The notes: generated by a model from the sequence alone, not told the origin. Numbered from the stretch's first letter, positions 30,111 to 40,373 are shown. The stretch: DNA of 64,000 nucleotides from Prorocentrum cordatum (GCA_963575745.1 CAUYUJ010016371.1:87470-151469), one strand, 5' to 3'. A program made the numbers and translations.

Positions 30111-30558
30111 CCCCCCGAGGAGCGGCGGCTTGGGAGCGGAGGGGGGCGTCCAAGAGGCGCCCCCCCCCCCCAGAGCGCCCAGGGAGGCGCACGCGGCCGA
30201 GGCCCTGGCCCACGGGGCGCCCGCGGTCGGCCCACTGCCGACCGCAAGGAGGAACCTGGACAGACAGTGCCGCCGGGCCAGGCGGAAGGGGGGGAGATAG
30301 CACAGGGGGCGGCGCGACCCACGAGATGGCTCGCAGAAGGCCCAGGGATCCAACGCGTTGAGAAATCAAGGCGGAAGAGTTGCGCAAAGTTCGGCCCCTA
30401 GGGGAGGCCTCGCCAGGCCCCGGGGCCGTCAAAAAACGAGTCAGGATGAAACAACGACTCAGGATGAAAACGCGAAAGAGGGGGGGGGGTGAGAACCCCC
30501 CCCTTTCGCTGATTTCTCACCCCCCCGGGCGGAACCTCCGCCGCCGCCCACCCCCCCT
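30111..30558. other. Intergenic
   Basis: G- and C-homopolymer-rich. AGAGGGGGGGGGTGAG and AACCCCCCCCTTTCGC (about 30476-30510) form a small inverted repeat. No gene. Confidence 0.4.
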
Positions 30559-30696
30559 GGCCATCGCCGGAACCTCGCTCGGACGTCCACTCCCTGTGCT
30601 TTCTTCGATTTCGTGCGTGGCTTTTTCGCCAACTGATCGAGGATGCTCCTCGATGGTCCTCGCCGAAGGAAAACTGCACACGCCCGAGCGATGCCC
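30559..30696. mobile_element. Family F element F2
   Basis: CCATCGCCGG...GCTCGGACGTCCACT at the left, CACACGCCCGAGCGATGCC at the right, interior TTTCGTGCGTGGCTTTTTCG and GAGGATGCTCCTCGATGG. Confidence 0.85.
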
Positions 30697-30858
30697 AGCA
30701 AGCCCCTCCCCCTCCCGGCGCGCGGGGCGAGGCGCCCACGGCCGCCCCCCCGGGGCGCGAAGCCCTCGGCGGCCGTGCACGGGGCGGGACAGCGCGCACG
30801 CGGCGCCCCCACGGAGCGCGGCGGCAGCGGCAGGCCCGCGGAGTGCTCGACTGCCCAC

Positions 30859-31012
30859 CAGACCACCCCAACCCAACCCGAAGACCCGAATTTCGGGTTG
30901 GGGGGGGGGGGGTAAGGGTTCCACACGTGTTTTTTCGATGTCTCTCCCGGCCCCCCCCACTGGAAATCGAGGGTAAATCTGAGCCTTCCGGTTGGGTTGG
31001 GGTGGGTTGGTG
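30859..31012. mobile_element. Element V, inverted-repeat element
   Basis: ACCACCCCAACCCAACCCGA AG at the left faces CTTCCGGTTGGGTTGGGGTG GGT at the right. Length about 154 bp, single copy here. Confidence 0.75.
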
Positions 31013-31148
31013 GGTGGTGATCCGGAGTCCTCTCGGGTGGCGGGAGCGAGAGAGCTCCCGGTGCGAGCACTGCCAAAGGGAACACCGATGAGCAGTCTGA
31101 GATTGCGCACGCCGTGTCTTCTCTGCTTGGACGCTGCGCGTCCTCAAT

Positions 31149-31384
31149 GGGCCCCGGAAACGGCGGGGCCGTTTTTGTCACCGTTTCCGACACAACGTCC
31201 CTTGAGAATGGAAGCGGCAAAAAACGGCGACCGGGAACGGCAACAAAAACGGCTCCAGGATTGGAACCGGAGCGGCAACCCGTAAGAGAACGGCGACGGA
31301 ACCGGTAAAACAACGACGTCGGAATCGGCAAAAAAACGGCAAAACGGAACCGGTAAGAAAACGGCCCTGTCGTTTCCAGGGCCC
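31149..31384. mobile_element. Family G element G2
   Basis: GGGCCCCGGAAACGGCGGGG CCGTTTT faces AAAACGGCCCTGTCGTTTCC AGGGCCC. The interior is full of GGAACCGG and AAAACGGC words, longer than G1. Confidence 0.88.
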
Positions 31385-31399
31385 ACTAAGTGCGTGCCC

Positions 31400-31826
31400 C
31401 TATGAGTGCTGTGAGTTCTTGGTTCCCTCTCCCTCTCCCCGCCGCCTCCTTCTCGGCATCTTGTCCTCCCCCATCCTCGCCCACGTCCCCCTCCTTCTCC
31501 TCATACCCTTCTCCCCCAGGCCCACCCCGCTTACCCCTCGCCCGACGTCGACGCGTACGCGTACGCTGACACTGACGCCGACGTCGACGGAGCCGACGGC
31601 GCCGATTCCGACGCCGCCGACGACGACGTTGTAACCAACGACCTTGACCATGCCCAGGCTGGCGGCGACGGCGACAACGGTGGCGACCACCACGACCACG
31701 ACGATGACGGCGACCACCGACAACGGTGTCATCAGCGCGTGGGCCCTCTTGGAAGCCATCTGCAGCACCCTTGGGACATGCTCGGGCCCGTCTCGGGGCG
31801 CTCAGTGGGCCGTATGGTGCTTTCAA
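31400..31826 (-). CDS. Possible hydrophobic-segment exon over a GTC-type repeat
   Basis: The minus frame reads KRAHALMTPLSVVAVIVVVV, then VATVVAVAASLGMVKVVGYN. The Val-rich part is encoded by degenerate GTC/GAC repeats (31539-31720), so the membrane-like character may be only a by-product of the repeat. No family recognised. Confidence 0.2.
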
Positions 31827-32090
31827 TGCGGGCTACGCGGAAGTCCCGATCCTTTTTGTGAACGTTTTCTAATTCGGCGTTTCGTCATTGGGCGGAGGGG
31901 GGGGGCGGGAGGGGGGCGAGGGTCTGGCTCTGGGCCTCTGCTTAGTGCGACTGCTTGGAACCGTGCGTCCGCTGGGGGAGATTCCACCTGCTCGAAAGAG
32001 GCGCCACAAACAGCCAAGATTTTCTCCATGGGGCGGGAGGGGGGGTGCGAGGGCCCGCGCCGATCGGAAAAACAATGAATCAGAAAACAG
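31827..32090. other. Intergenic
   Basis: No gene supported. A G-rich patch lies at 31884-31920. Confidence 0.4.
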
Positions 32091-32735
32091 TCACTTTCCC
32101 AGGGCGAGCATTTTTTTACACTGAGCAAACTGTTGATGGTCCGGATCCGAGCATTGGCCCGCAAATGAGGAAGAATGTAAAAACTGTCGCACCATCTGTT
32201 TCAACTCGTTGTTTGGAGGTATGGGTTGGAGCCCATCTTGGCAATCGCGGGGCAAATCGGCGACGACGACGCCGACGACGCCGCCGACTACGATGCCGAC
32301 GACGACGCCGACGACGACCACGCCAGCGCCGACGACGGAGGCGGCGACCATGACGACGAAAACACGACAAACACGCCGCCGCCGACTTTCACGACAAACA
32401 CGCTGAGCACGACGGCGACGGCGAAGACCAAAGGCGGTGGCGACCACCACCGCCGACAACGGCGACAACCGATGCTCGTGGGCGAAAAAGATATGCGTGT
32501 CCGCGGGCTCGCGGGCCTGGCCCCTGGGCCACGACCCCGCATATTTGAAGCGCTTTTTCTCGGATGCCCCGCGCGGAACGTATTCGTACGACCGCGAACC
32601 CGCGGCATCGCGCCCTGGAGCCCAGGCCAAGAGGGGGCGGATACAGATAGGTTCGCCGCTTGCCAAGTGCGGGGAAGATCGGCGGCGGCGGCAGCCGTTT
32701 CCGGCCACCACGACGGCGGGGTGCGGGTGCTTCAC
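32091..32735 (-). CDS. Hypothetical ORF with Val-rich hydrophobic centre (214 aa)
   Basis: The N-terminal third includes GSRSYEYVPRGASEKKRFKY and ADTHIFFAHEHRLSPLSAVV. A long Val/Gly run (VVGAGVVVVGVVVGIVVGGV) coded by the GACGCC-type repeat at 32255-32345 follows, and the end (PNNELKQMVRQFLHSSSFAG then DPDHQQFAQCKKMLALGK) is again protein-like. If real it could be a single-pass membrane protein. The repeat-derived centre makes this uncertain. Confidence 0.35.
   Translation of the reverse strand: MKHPHPAVVVAGNGCRRRRSSPHLASGEPICIRPLLAWAPGRDAAGSRSYEYVPRGASEKKRFKYAGSWPRGQAREPADTHIFFAHEHRLSPLSAVVVATAFGLRRRRRAQRVCRESRRRRVCRVFVVMVAASVVGAGVVVVGVVVGIVVGGVVGVVVADLPRDCQDGLQPIPPNNELKQMVRQFLHSSSFAGQCSDPDHQQFAQCKKMLALGK
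32255..32430. repeat. (GACGCC)n / (GAC)n degenerate tract
   Basis: GACGACGCC units with interruptions. Similar repeats are at 22255 and 31539. Confidence 0.85.
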
Positions 32736-32804
32736 CGGCGGGGCGACACAGGCGCCGCAGGTGGCGGGACACTGCCTCGGCGGCTGCCGTCGGCGCTGCC
32801 GCCG

Positions 32805-33050
32805 CGGCGTCGTTCACGTCGTCGCCGTTGCCGCTCCCGTTTGCGTCCACGCCGACGCAGTCGCCGGCGTTCGCGTCGCCGCAGCCGCCGCCGACGCCGT
32901 CGTCGGCGGCATCGTCCCCGTCGCCGCCGCCGTCGGATGCAAAGCCTTGGCGCTTGTGCCGCCGCCGTCGTCAGCGACGTCGTCGCCGCCGCCGTCGTCG
33001 CCGTCGTCGCCGTCAGCGTCGGGCTCGCCGTCGTCGTCGCCCTCCTTGGG
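32805..33050. repeat. (GCCGTC)n / (GTCGCC)n degenerate tract
   Basis: Imperfect GTCGCC and GCCGTC hexamers over about 240 bp. Confidence 0.85.
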
Positions 33051-33083
33051 GACCTGGGAGGCCCTGGGCGTCACGGCTCGGTC

Positions 33084-33123
33084 GGAGGAGGAGGAGGAGG
33101 AGGAGGAGGAGGAGGAGGAGGAG
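33084..33123. repeat. (GGA)n tract
   Basis: About 13 GGA units, upstream of none and downstream (minus strand) of the relic at 33130-33970. Confidence 0.93.
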
Positions 33124-33129
33124 GGCGCC

Positions 33130-33970
33130 GTCCAGGAGAGGTCCGGGGGACGGCGCTGGGCAACGCTCGGCCGGGGCCGCGTCTGCAGCCAGACACGAAG
33201 TTCGGAACATGCGGTTCGACGCAACAGAGGAGCCTTGCAATTGCGGTCCTGGGAACAACATACGGACTGCATAAGCACAGGCTTCCATCTTCGAGTTGAC
33301 CATCCAAACAACAAAACGCCCTGAGAATGCACAGTGTAATGAAGCAAACCAAAGGCAATGGAATAACGGAGAGAGCTCAGAAGAGGAAAGAGAGGACGTA
33401 GAGTGTCCGGCAGGCACCTGAGCAAATGGGGCATGGTGAAACCAGCGGTTGGCTTCTGCTCCACACGGACAGTCAGCGACACACTCTCACACGGTTCTGC
33501 CAATGCGAGTCCTGCGTGTTGTTTGACAGCGGCTGAAGCAAGCTCGAGGAGAGGCAAGACGACAGGAAGCATGCGAAGGGCCGTGGAGCGGCGGCTTGCG
33601 AGAGGCCCAGGCAGCTGAGCTGATGAGCAGGGTGCCGTGGCGCGGAAAGGGGACTCAGGACAGACCATGGGCGTCGCAGGTGCCCGTGAGCTGGGGGCGG
33701 GGTTCACGAAGAGGGACGGCTAGCCAGACTCGAGCAGGAGATCGACTACAGCGTCGATGTACCCCGAAATTCGCATGTTTCGTAGAATCTACTGAGCATG
33801 AAGTGCGGTGTAGATCCACGCGCAGTACATTTCTTTCTCCCGTAAGTTCCACGGGCGAATCGGATGTGGGGACATCGATTCTGTGGTCGATCGCCTACTC
33901 GGTAGATCAAGAACACCTGCATGGACATGCAAGTTGGGAGCTACGGGCAGATTCCTTGGCTCGGCGCCCA
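33130..33970 (-). pseudogene. Possible decayed minus-strand coding region with in-frame TAGs
   Basis: One minus frame reads PIRPWNLREKEMYCAWIYTA LHAQ, then TAG (33789-33791), then ILRNMRISGYIDAVVDLLLE SG, then TAG (33720-33722), then stays open for about 190 codons. Continuity of protein-like sequence across two TAGs suggests decay. The later part has less convincing composition. No family recognised. Confidence 0.3.
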
Positions 33971-34080
33971 CCCCCGGCGCGCGGAGTGAGCCCAGGGCGG
34001 CGCTGAATGCGCCGCCAGGGGGCTCCAGCGCCGATCCAAGAAACCCGCGCGGGTCTCAACAAATCAAGGGCTCCCAACTT
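33911..34080. mobile_element. Family D element D6
   Basis: Core CCGGCGCGCGGAGTGAGCC and GGCGGCGCTGAATGCGCCGCC with GATTCCTTGGCTCGGCGCC and GGCGCC-type arms CGCCGATCCAAGAAACCCGC. Overlaps the 5' end of the preceding relic. Confidence 0.75.
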
Positions 34081-35060
34081 TGCGCTTCGCGCTGCGCGAA
34101 GCACGAATGGCTTCGCGCTCTCGCGCCGCCTCCCAGGGGACAAGAGGATGAGGAGGAATCGGAGCCGAACCGCGAAGCGCGAATGACTTCGCGCCCTCGA
34201 GGGTGCCCTTGCAAATTGTGCTCATGCCGAGTGTCCCGTGCTTGACTCGCGCATCACGACCCGAGGCGCGTGCGCGGCCGGGGAGGGGGGGTGCGAGGAA
34301 GAAGACGTCAGGGCCAGAAACCGCACGGTGGAGCCGGAGACTGTGCTGCAGACGCACGCAGCGCCAGAGGCCGCAACGAGGCTCGAGTGGTGGGGAAGAG
34401 ATCCCGCATCATCGAAGCTCAGGGCACCGAAACGCAGGGGGACGAAGGGTACACTCGGGAACACATGTGTGTACTTCGCGGCCAGCTGGTTGAACGTTGC
34501 GAGGGCCCCATCGGATTGTCTTGAGCTGATTGCCACCGACCGCGTGCCGACGAGGGGGCAACCAGCAAGCGGTCACACGACAGCCAAGCATATGCAGCGC
34601 CGCAGGGAACCCGCGTAGTGGCAGCACGATGCCGCCGCCGATGGAGCGCGGCCGACGCTCAGGCCCAGGTGGACGGCCCAGAAAACCAGGGAGCGCAAGA
34701 CGTTGCCACCGCATCGAGTTCAGTCCTCTCGGGACCCCGGCGTGCCCGCACCAGAAGCCACTCTGGCGAAAGGTCACCCTTACACGTCGGTCGGAAAAAA
34801 GAGGTAAGAACATGAAGTAGGAAGGCGGACTAAGCTGATTGGGTCCAGGCCCCCCCAGAGAATAACAAACACACAGCAAAGGCGTGCCGATTCTTGAAGT
34901 AGAAAGGCGTTCGAAGCAGATTGGGATCTGAGAATCCAAAAATACCAACGTTCAACGACCGGCGTGTACGCGCAGCCGACGGAGAGGCAGGGAGGAGGCG
35001 ACGCCCGGGTACGGGGCCGAACCCGAGGCCAGGGGGCGGCAGGAGGGGCGAGCGGCAGAG
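34081..35060. other. Intergenic
   Basis: GCGCTTCGCGCTGCGCGAAGC (34081-34102) is a short palindrome and GCGAATGACTTCGCG (34176) a related one. I see no gene in this kilobase; all open frames have GC-driven composition. Confidence 0.4.
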
Positions 35061-35223
35061 AGTCAAGTCGGGCGTGTCCCCCTACAGGGGGAGTTTCGAC
35101 GGAAAATAAAACATGCTCGAACAAATACTCCCAAATGGCCAACACATACTCAAAAAATAGTCCCCAGACTATTGTTTGACTATTTTTGAATTTCCCCCCT
35201 GTAGAGGGACAAGCCCGACTTAA
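35061..35223. mobile_element. Family A element A5
   Basis: Left CAAGTCGGGCGTGTCCCCCT ACAGG, right CCTGTAGAGGGACAAGCCCG ACTTAA. Interior ATAGTCCCCAGACTATT is a small palindrome seen also in A7 and, degraded, in A8. GGCGAGCG(G/A)CAGAGAG lies close to both ends. Confidence 0.9.
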
Positions 35224-35266
35224 GAGTGGCGAGCGACAGAGAGGTCAAAGAATGCACCCCCATCAT

Positions 35267-35377
35267 AACCACCCCAACGCGCGAAGTCGTGTAGTGAACG
35301 CGCCCCAAGGAGGAACCGAACAGGGCAGGGCTGTTTAGTATAAACGCCCAGGGCCGTTGTCGGGTCCGGGCGGTTTT
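35267..35377. mobile_element. Family H element H2
   Basis: AACCACCCCAACGCGCGAAG at the left, TTGTCGGGTCCGGGCGGTTT at the right as inverted ends, interior CGAACAGGGCAGGGCTGTTT AGT. Confidence 0.8.
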
Positions 35378-35499
35378 CTCCTCCCCTGGCGACAGTCGCG
35401 GCAACACACACGTGCAGCACTTGGCCCCGAGGCCGGCCGCGCAGCGACACGGCGGAGCCGGTCGGAAGCGCATGGATCCCAGACAGAGCGTCCGCCGCG

Positions 35500-35662
35500 C
35501 GCGCACACGCACACACGCACACGCACACACACGCACACACGCACACGCACACACGCACACACGCACACAAAAACACGCGCACCTACGCACACACACGCGC
35601 GCACCTACGCACACACACACACACACACACGCGCGCGCGCACCGATGCACACACGCACACAC
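35500..35662. repeat. (AC)n / (ACGC)n microsatellite
   Basis: ACACGCACAC units. Reverse frames give Cys/Val repeats, an artefact. Confidence 0.95.
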
Positions 35663-36054
35663 TTGTTCAGCGATCGCGGCCGCGCAGCGACGAGGCGAAC
35701 AAGTCGAGCAAGCAGCACGGAGCCGACGCGCGCGGCCGGGCCCTCCTCAGAGGGCACACGCGCACGCACACCTCCGAGCGCGGCGTCCCAGGGCTGGCAG
35801 CGCCACTCTCCACGAGGGATGCTCCCCACGCGCGCGCACGCACGCGTTCACTGTGGAGAGCAAACTGGTACCGAGATCGCCACTCCCTGGACTGACCTCT
35901 CCCGGGGTGGGTTCCGACCAGAATCCCACCAGCCCTTGAGGGCGTAGGTGGTTTAGGGCGTTTCCTCTTCCTCCCTCCGGGGGGTTCTGCGGGTAGATGG
36001 AGCGTCCCACCCGGCCTCGGCGAGTAGGCCAAAATCATTGGTTTTACTAGAAGG
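35663..36054. other. Intergenic
   Basis: No gene supported. Confidence 0.4.
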
Positions 36055-36960
36055 TTTCCGCCCCATTTTGGCCTCCTGGGGGGGGGGGGGCTAATGAGGG
36101 AACCTCCTCCGAGATGGCCTCAACAGCGCTCCCGAGGCTCCCAAGGGTGCCCCAAGAGGACGGCAAGAGGTGGCGAGGAGGCCCCAAGAGGCTCCCAAGA
36201 GGCTCCCAGGATGCCCCCAGGAGACCTCCAAGAGGCCCCAAGAGGCACCCAAGACGCTCCAAGAGGCCTCGGCGAGAATGCCCAAATCGTTGATTTTACC
36301 AAGGTGTTGGCCGCATTTTGGCCTCCTGGGGGGGGGTACTAAGTTGACTCCAAAAGTGCCTGGGAGAGCCCAAGATGACCTCCAAGATGGCTCAAGATAT
36401 CCCGAGATGCCTCAAGATGGCTCCAACGATGCTCCAAGAGGCCCCAAGACCGCTCCAAGACGGCTCCAAGTGGCCGAAAAGTTCCCCCAGAAGGCCCCGA
36501 AGAGCCCGAATTTCCTCCAAGACCTTAGGAACATCAACAATGTGTTTGGCTTTCTCGCCTTTTCGCTTCCGATCAAGAGGGCTCCAAGAGAGGCCCAAGA
36601 GAACCCCACGACGGCCCCAAGAGCGCCCAAGAACGCTCCAAGAGCGCCCCAAGAGCGCCCCAAGTGGCGACTTGTTTTGGGCTCCTGAGTGGCAACGCTA
36701 ATTAATGCTCCCCTCTTGTTTGATCGATGTCCTCCAAGATGGCCCGAAGAGCGCTCCCGAGGCTCCCAAGAGCGCTTCAAAAGGGGCCCAAGAGGCGCCC
36801 AGGCCCCAACAGGCGCCCAAGAGGACTCCAAGAGGCTCCCAAGAGACCCCCAAGAGACCCCAAGAAGCTCCACGAAGCACCCAAGATGCTCTAACAAGCT
36901 TCGGGGACCGCCAAGAAGCCCCCAAGACGCTCTAAGAGGCCTCCATTGTGGGACCCGTCC
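36055..36960. repeat. CCAAGAGG minisatellite with higher-order units
   Basis: Short units (CCCAAGAGGCTC, CCAAGATGGCTC) fill the region. A longer block starting CATTTTGGCCTCCTGGGGGG occurs at 36065 and 36313, and a diverged one near 36669, each followed by CTAA and then GATGGC and GCGCTCCCGAGGCTCCCAAG, so a unit of roughly 250-350 bp is repeated about three times. Confidence 0.85.
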
Positions 36961-37132
36961 TCTGTGTGCTGCTTACTTCCCTGATGGGTTGGTGGGGTTA
37001 CGCGAAGTGTCTATAATTTCGAGGCGAATCCAGCGGTGGCGACGAGGGCCTCCCAGGAGGCCGAGGAAATCGAGGGAAGGGTGGCGGTATGGGTACCTTG
37101 TCCTCCTCCGATTCACGTCGGCGGGCCCAATT
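36961..37132. other. Intergenic
   Basis: No gene supported. Confidence 0.4.
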
Positions 37133-37364
37133 GGGCAGGGACCGACCGTCCAGGCATTCCTATAGGCCTACCAGGATATGTTCTTAGAACCCCAAAAATG
37201 TTCTAAGAACAAAACAGGGCTCTTATAACATAAGCCCGACTTGTGAGAACAAGACAGTCTCAGCTAGAAAGCTTCTAAGAGCAGATCGTGCAGACCACAA
37301 AAGGTTCTTGCAACATTCTCCTGTGGGCCTACAGGCGAGCCAAGACGCTTCGCCACTGCTTGAC
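37133..37364. mobile_element. Family B element B2
   Basis: GGGCAGGGACCGACCGTCCA GGCATTCCTATAGGCCTACC at the left and TGTGGGCCTACAGGCGAGCC ... TTCGCCACTGCTTGAC at the right, interior TTCTAAGAACAAAACAGG. Confidence 0.85.
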
Positions 37365-37800
37365 ACAAGCCCAGGGTCGCGGCGGTCACGGTGTGGGTCA
37401 AGCGGGTAGGAAGCGGAGCGGGGCAGAAAGGACCACAAGGAGGAGCGGCGGCCTTGGGCGGCGAGAGCGGAGGACGGGGACGGGGGCAGGGGCAAGCTCA
37501 AACACATAGACGGACGGACGCTGCACGCATCCGCAGATGCAATGTGCACCAGCACCACCGTGCCCGGCCAGGGCCTCCCTGGGCTCCACGATGCTGTATA
37601 GACCTTTTCTGGCCTCGGCCAGGAGACGTATAGACCATGCCAGGGCCCAGGATGGCCCTGGCCAGGAAGGCTGCTGGCGTACAGACGCCCTCTGCGCATC
37701 CGACGGAGGCATTCGTACACCACCGCCGCTCCAGGCCAGGGCCAGTGCCAGTGCCCAGGATGGCCCTGGCCAGGAAGGGTGGTGGTGGGTAGATGCTAGG
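37365..37800. other. Intergenic; duplicated GGATGGCCCTGGCCAGGAAG
   Basis: CCCAGGATGGCCCTGGCCAG GAAG occurs at about 37647 and 37756. It contains the palindrome TGGCCCTGGCCA. No gene supported. Confidence 0.5.
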
Positions 37801-38427
37801 GGGAAAACAAACCTACCTCGCTTTTGACCACCCTCGCTTCCAAGAGATACCAAACGATGCCAAATTGAAGCCTGTACTGGTCAGGCCGCTTGACGAGGAG
37901 GCGCGTGGTATGGCTTGGTTTTGCCTGGAAGCGAAAGCGGGGGAGGTAACTCACGCTCCGAGATGCCTCCTGCGTGCAGATGTTCGCGAGAGCTGCGGGA
38001 GGAGGCGAGAACCAGACGGGCGCTGCAGGTGGTTGGCGAGAGCGCCACAGGAAGGAGCCGGGCATCCAAAAGAGGAGCCCGGGGCCCCGCGCGCCGGCGC
38101 GCGCTGCACGGCCCGAGGCGACGGATCGGGCCGCGGTGCCGCCAGCAGGCTCTGAGATCGTGGGAGATCGGCAGGCTGCCAGCAAGACAGTGAGACCGGA
38201 GGCGAGCGAGCGAGCGAGCGCGCGACGACGGTCCGACGGGGACCGGTCCTGCGAGGGCAGCGCGTGGGGGCCGGGGCCCTCGGGAGTAGGAGTCGTCAGT
38301 TGGAGCAGGAAGTCGGCGCTGGAGTCGGAAAGGCCGGAATAGGAGTCGGAGGGACGACCGGAGTGGGAGGAGCACGTACAGCGGGGCCAGAGGCGGGGCG
38401 GCGAACGGGGGCGGGGCGAGAGCCGAG
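37801..38427. other. Intergenic with ambiguous open frames
   Basis: From 37801 a plus frame (YLAFDHPRFQEIPNDAKLKP) and the opposing minus frame both look mildly protein-like; I could not choose and do not call a gene. Confidence 0.3.
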
Positions 38428-38525
38428 GAGCACCTACGCCTACACCGACACCAACACCGGCACCTACACCTACACTTACAACTACACCTGCACCTGCACC
38501 TGAACCTTCACCTACACCTACACAC
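38428..38525. repeat. (ACCTAC)n degenerate hexamer
   Basis: CACCTACACCTACAC units with CTGCAC variants. Confidence 0.9.
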
Positions 38526-38679
38526 ATGCACGAAGAAGTTCAGATCGGAAGCCGCTCGCACGTCTTCGGCGACAGGCCGGATGACCCTCTCGCCACCCAC
38601 CATGGACGGCACCTTCTCGCCGCCCACCATGGACGACAACGCTACACGGGCGGTGCTAGCCAAGAGGAGCGAAGATCTG

Positions 38680-38845
38680 CACAGAGACAATATGATGCAC
38701 TCCAAGCGGCTTTCATGGATCGGCGCTGGACCTTGCCTCCCTGGCGCCCAGAGAGCGCCAGGGGCGGGGCTGGAGGCGCCGCTACGGGGGTCCAGCTCTG
38801 GTCCAAGAAGTCCACCCCGAACTTCGATAGACTGAATATCCACAA
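38680..38845. mobile_element. Family D element D7
   Basis: CATGGATCGGCGCTGGACC and GGTCCAGCTCTGGTCCAAGA arms around CTGGCGCCCAGAGAGCGCCA GGGGCGG. Diverged copy. Confidence 0.75.
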
Positions 38846-39111
38846 CGAGTGTGGCTTGACATGGCAAGAGAAGGGCTGATGACAAGCTGAGCTGTTGCCA
38901 CCGAAATGCCAATATCGCGAGGGGTGGCAGGCGTGCCTCTTGACCTCGGCACCGAGCTGCCTGTGGTCGCAGAAGGCCGACAACATCGAGCATGTGCACT
39001 GACCTGGTCAGAATTCCAAGAACATCATCGCGAGCCCCGCTGATCAAAGCAAGAATGTCATAGACTAACCCACGATGCGCATGCCTCCATCCACCACCCA
39101 GGGTATCCGAC
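38846..39111. other. Intergenic
   Basis: No gene supported. Confidence 0.4.
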
Positions 39112-39600
39112 TGCCCGCCTGCCCGCCGACCGCCCCGCCCGCCGCTTGAACGCTCTACCCAATACTCCACAGCCCCCGTGCCCAGCACAACACCCAATGC
39201 TCAACAACCTCCGCCCCCAACACAACACCCACTACTCAACGATTCCCGTGCCCGACACAACAGCCACTACTCCACAGCCTCAGCTTACAACGCAAAGCCC
39301 ACCACTCCACAGCCTCCGCTGCAAGAAGGCATCATTAGGAAAGGCGTTGAAAAACAGAGCCCGCCCGCCCGCCCGCCGACCGCCCCGCGCCAACACACCA
39401 TCCAATACTCCGCAGCCTCCGCGCCCAACACAACACCCAATACGCAAGAACCTCCGCGCCCAACGCCACACGTACTCCTCAACGGTCGCCGTGCCCGACA
39501 CGACACCCGCTACCCAGCAGCCCCCTTGTGCAGCTCAACCCCCCTTACTCCGCAACCTCCGCTGAAGGGAGCACCCTTAGGAAATGCATCAGACAATCGA
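39112..39600. repeat. Two ~243-bp higher-order units of CAACACAACACCC repeats
   Basis: Each unit starts near GCCCGCCGACCGCCCCGC (39112 and 39360), holds several 35-40 bp CCAACACAACACCCA-type subunits, and ends with CCTCCGCTG...GCA...TTAGGAAA before the next CCCGCCCGCC (39345 and 39585). Confidence 0.8.
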
Positions 39601-39904
39601 GCCCGCCCGCCTGGGGCCTCCCAAAGGGCCTTCCAAGGGGCTCCCAAGGGACTTCCCGGGAATCCCAGGCCTCGCATGGGGCCGCGCGGCGGCCGACCGG
39701 GGGGTTGGGAAACAAGGGCGCGGCGGCAAAATTGGGAGAAAAACGGTAAGGCGGTACAGGTGGAAACGGACGGGACCAGAGGAGAGAGCGGCGAACAGAA
39801 CACGATGCACGCCTATGCCCCCTAGGGGGGCACATACGCCCAAAAAGGAAAGATGACAGCGATTGACACCGACCCTCGTCGAGGCAGCATCCCTGCCAGC
39901 CACT
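39601..39904. other. Intergenic
   Basis: No gene supported. Confidence 0.4.
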
Positions 39905-40031
39905 GGCCATCGCTCGGACGTCCATCCCCTGTGCTTTTGTCGATGTCGTGCGTGGTTTCTTTCGCCAGATGATCAGGGATGCTCCTCGACGGTCCTCGCC
40001 GAAGGAAACATGCACACGTCCGAGCGAAGCC
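39905..40031. mobile_element. Family F element F3
   Basis: CCATCGCTCGGACGTCCATC at the left and CACACGTCCGAGCGAAGCC at the right, giving a near-perfect inverted CATCGCTCGGACGT. Confidence 0.9.
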
Positions 40032-40210
40032 AGGACCCACTGGTTGCAACATCTGCGTGACAACTTCACCCCAAGGGGCCCGCCGCGACTCCCGCCCTGG
40101 GGGCTCAATAGCCGCCCACGACGGCCCTACCTGGCTCCACGGTGCCTCAATCGGGGGAGCCTCGCAGAACACTCGCGCCTTCGGCGGCTCCGAGGCCCAA
40201 ACAATCGGGG

Positions 40211-40373
40211 ATGGACAGACCTCTCTTTAGCAAAACGTGGTTTAGTGAAAACGACCCGAGGCCCAAACCTGGCGGGCGCAAGCCTGGAAAATAATGGCCG
40301 AGGCGCCCTCTCGAGAACCGAAAACGGAGAATTCACTAATCGACGGGTCACTGTTGGGGGTTCTGTCCACCTC
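40211..40373. mobile_element. Family E element E3, most complete copy
   Basis: Left ATGGACAGACCTCTCTTTAG faces right GGGGGTTCTGTCCACCTCC. The interior shares CCCAAACCTGGCGGGCGCAA GCCTGGAAAA and GAATTCACTAATCGACG with E2 and E1. Confidence 0.8.

Noticed and set aside
32091-32735. A confidently membrane-anchored protein
   Set aside because: The Val/Gly hydrophobic run is coded by a GAC-type repeat, so hydrophobicity is not independent evidence. Kept only as a low-confidence ORF.
35500-35662. Cys/Val-rich minus-strand peptides
   Set aside because: Product of the (AC)n microsatellite.
36062-36081. A relic spliced leader at CCCATTTTGGCCTCC
   Set aside because: Only CCATTTTGGC is shared; the 5' and 3' parts of the leader are not present, and the block is part of a minisatellite.
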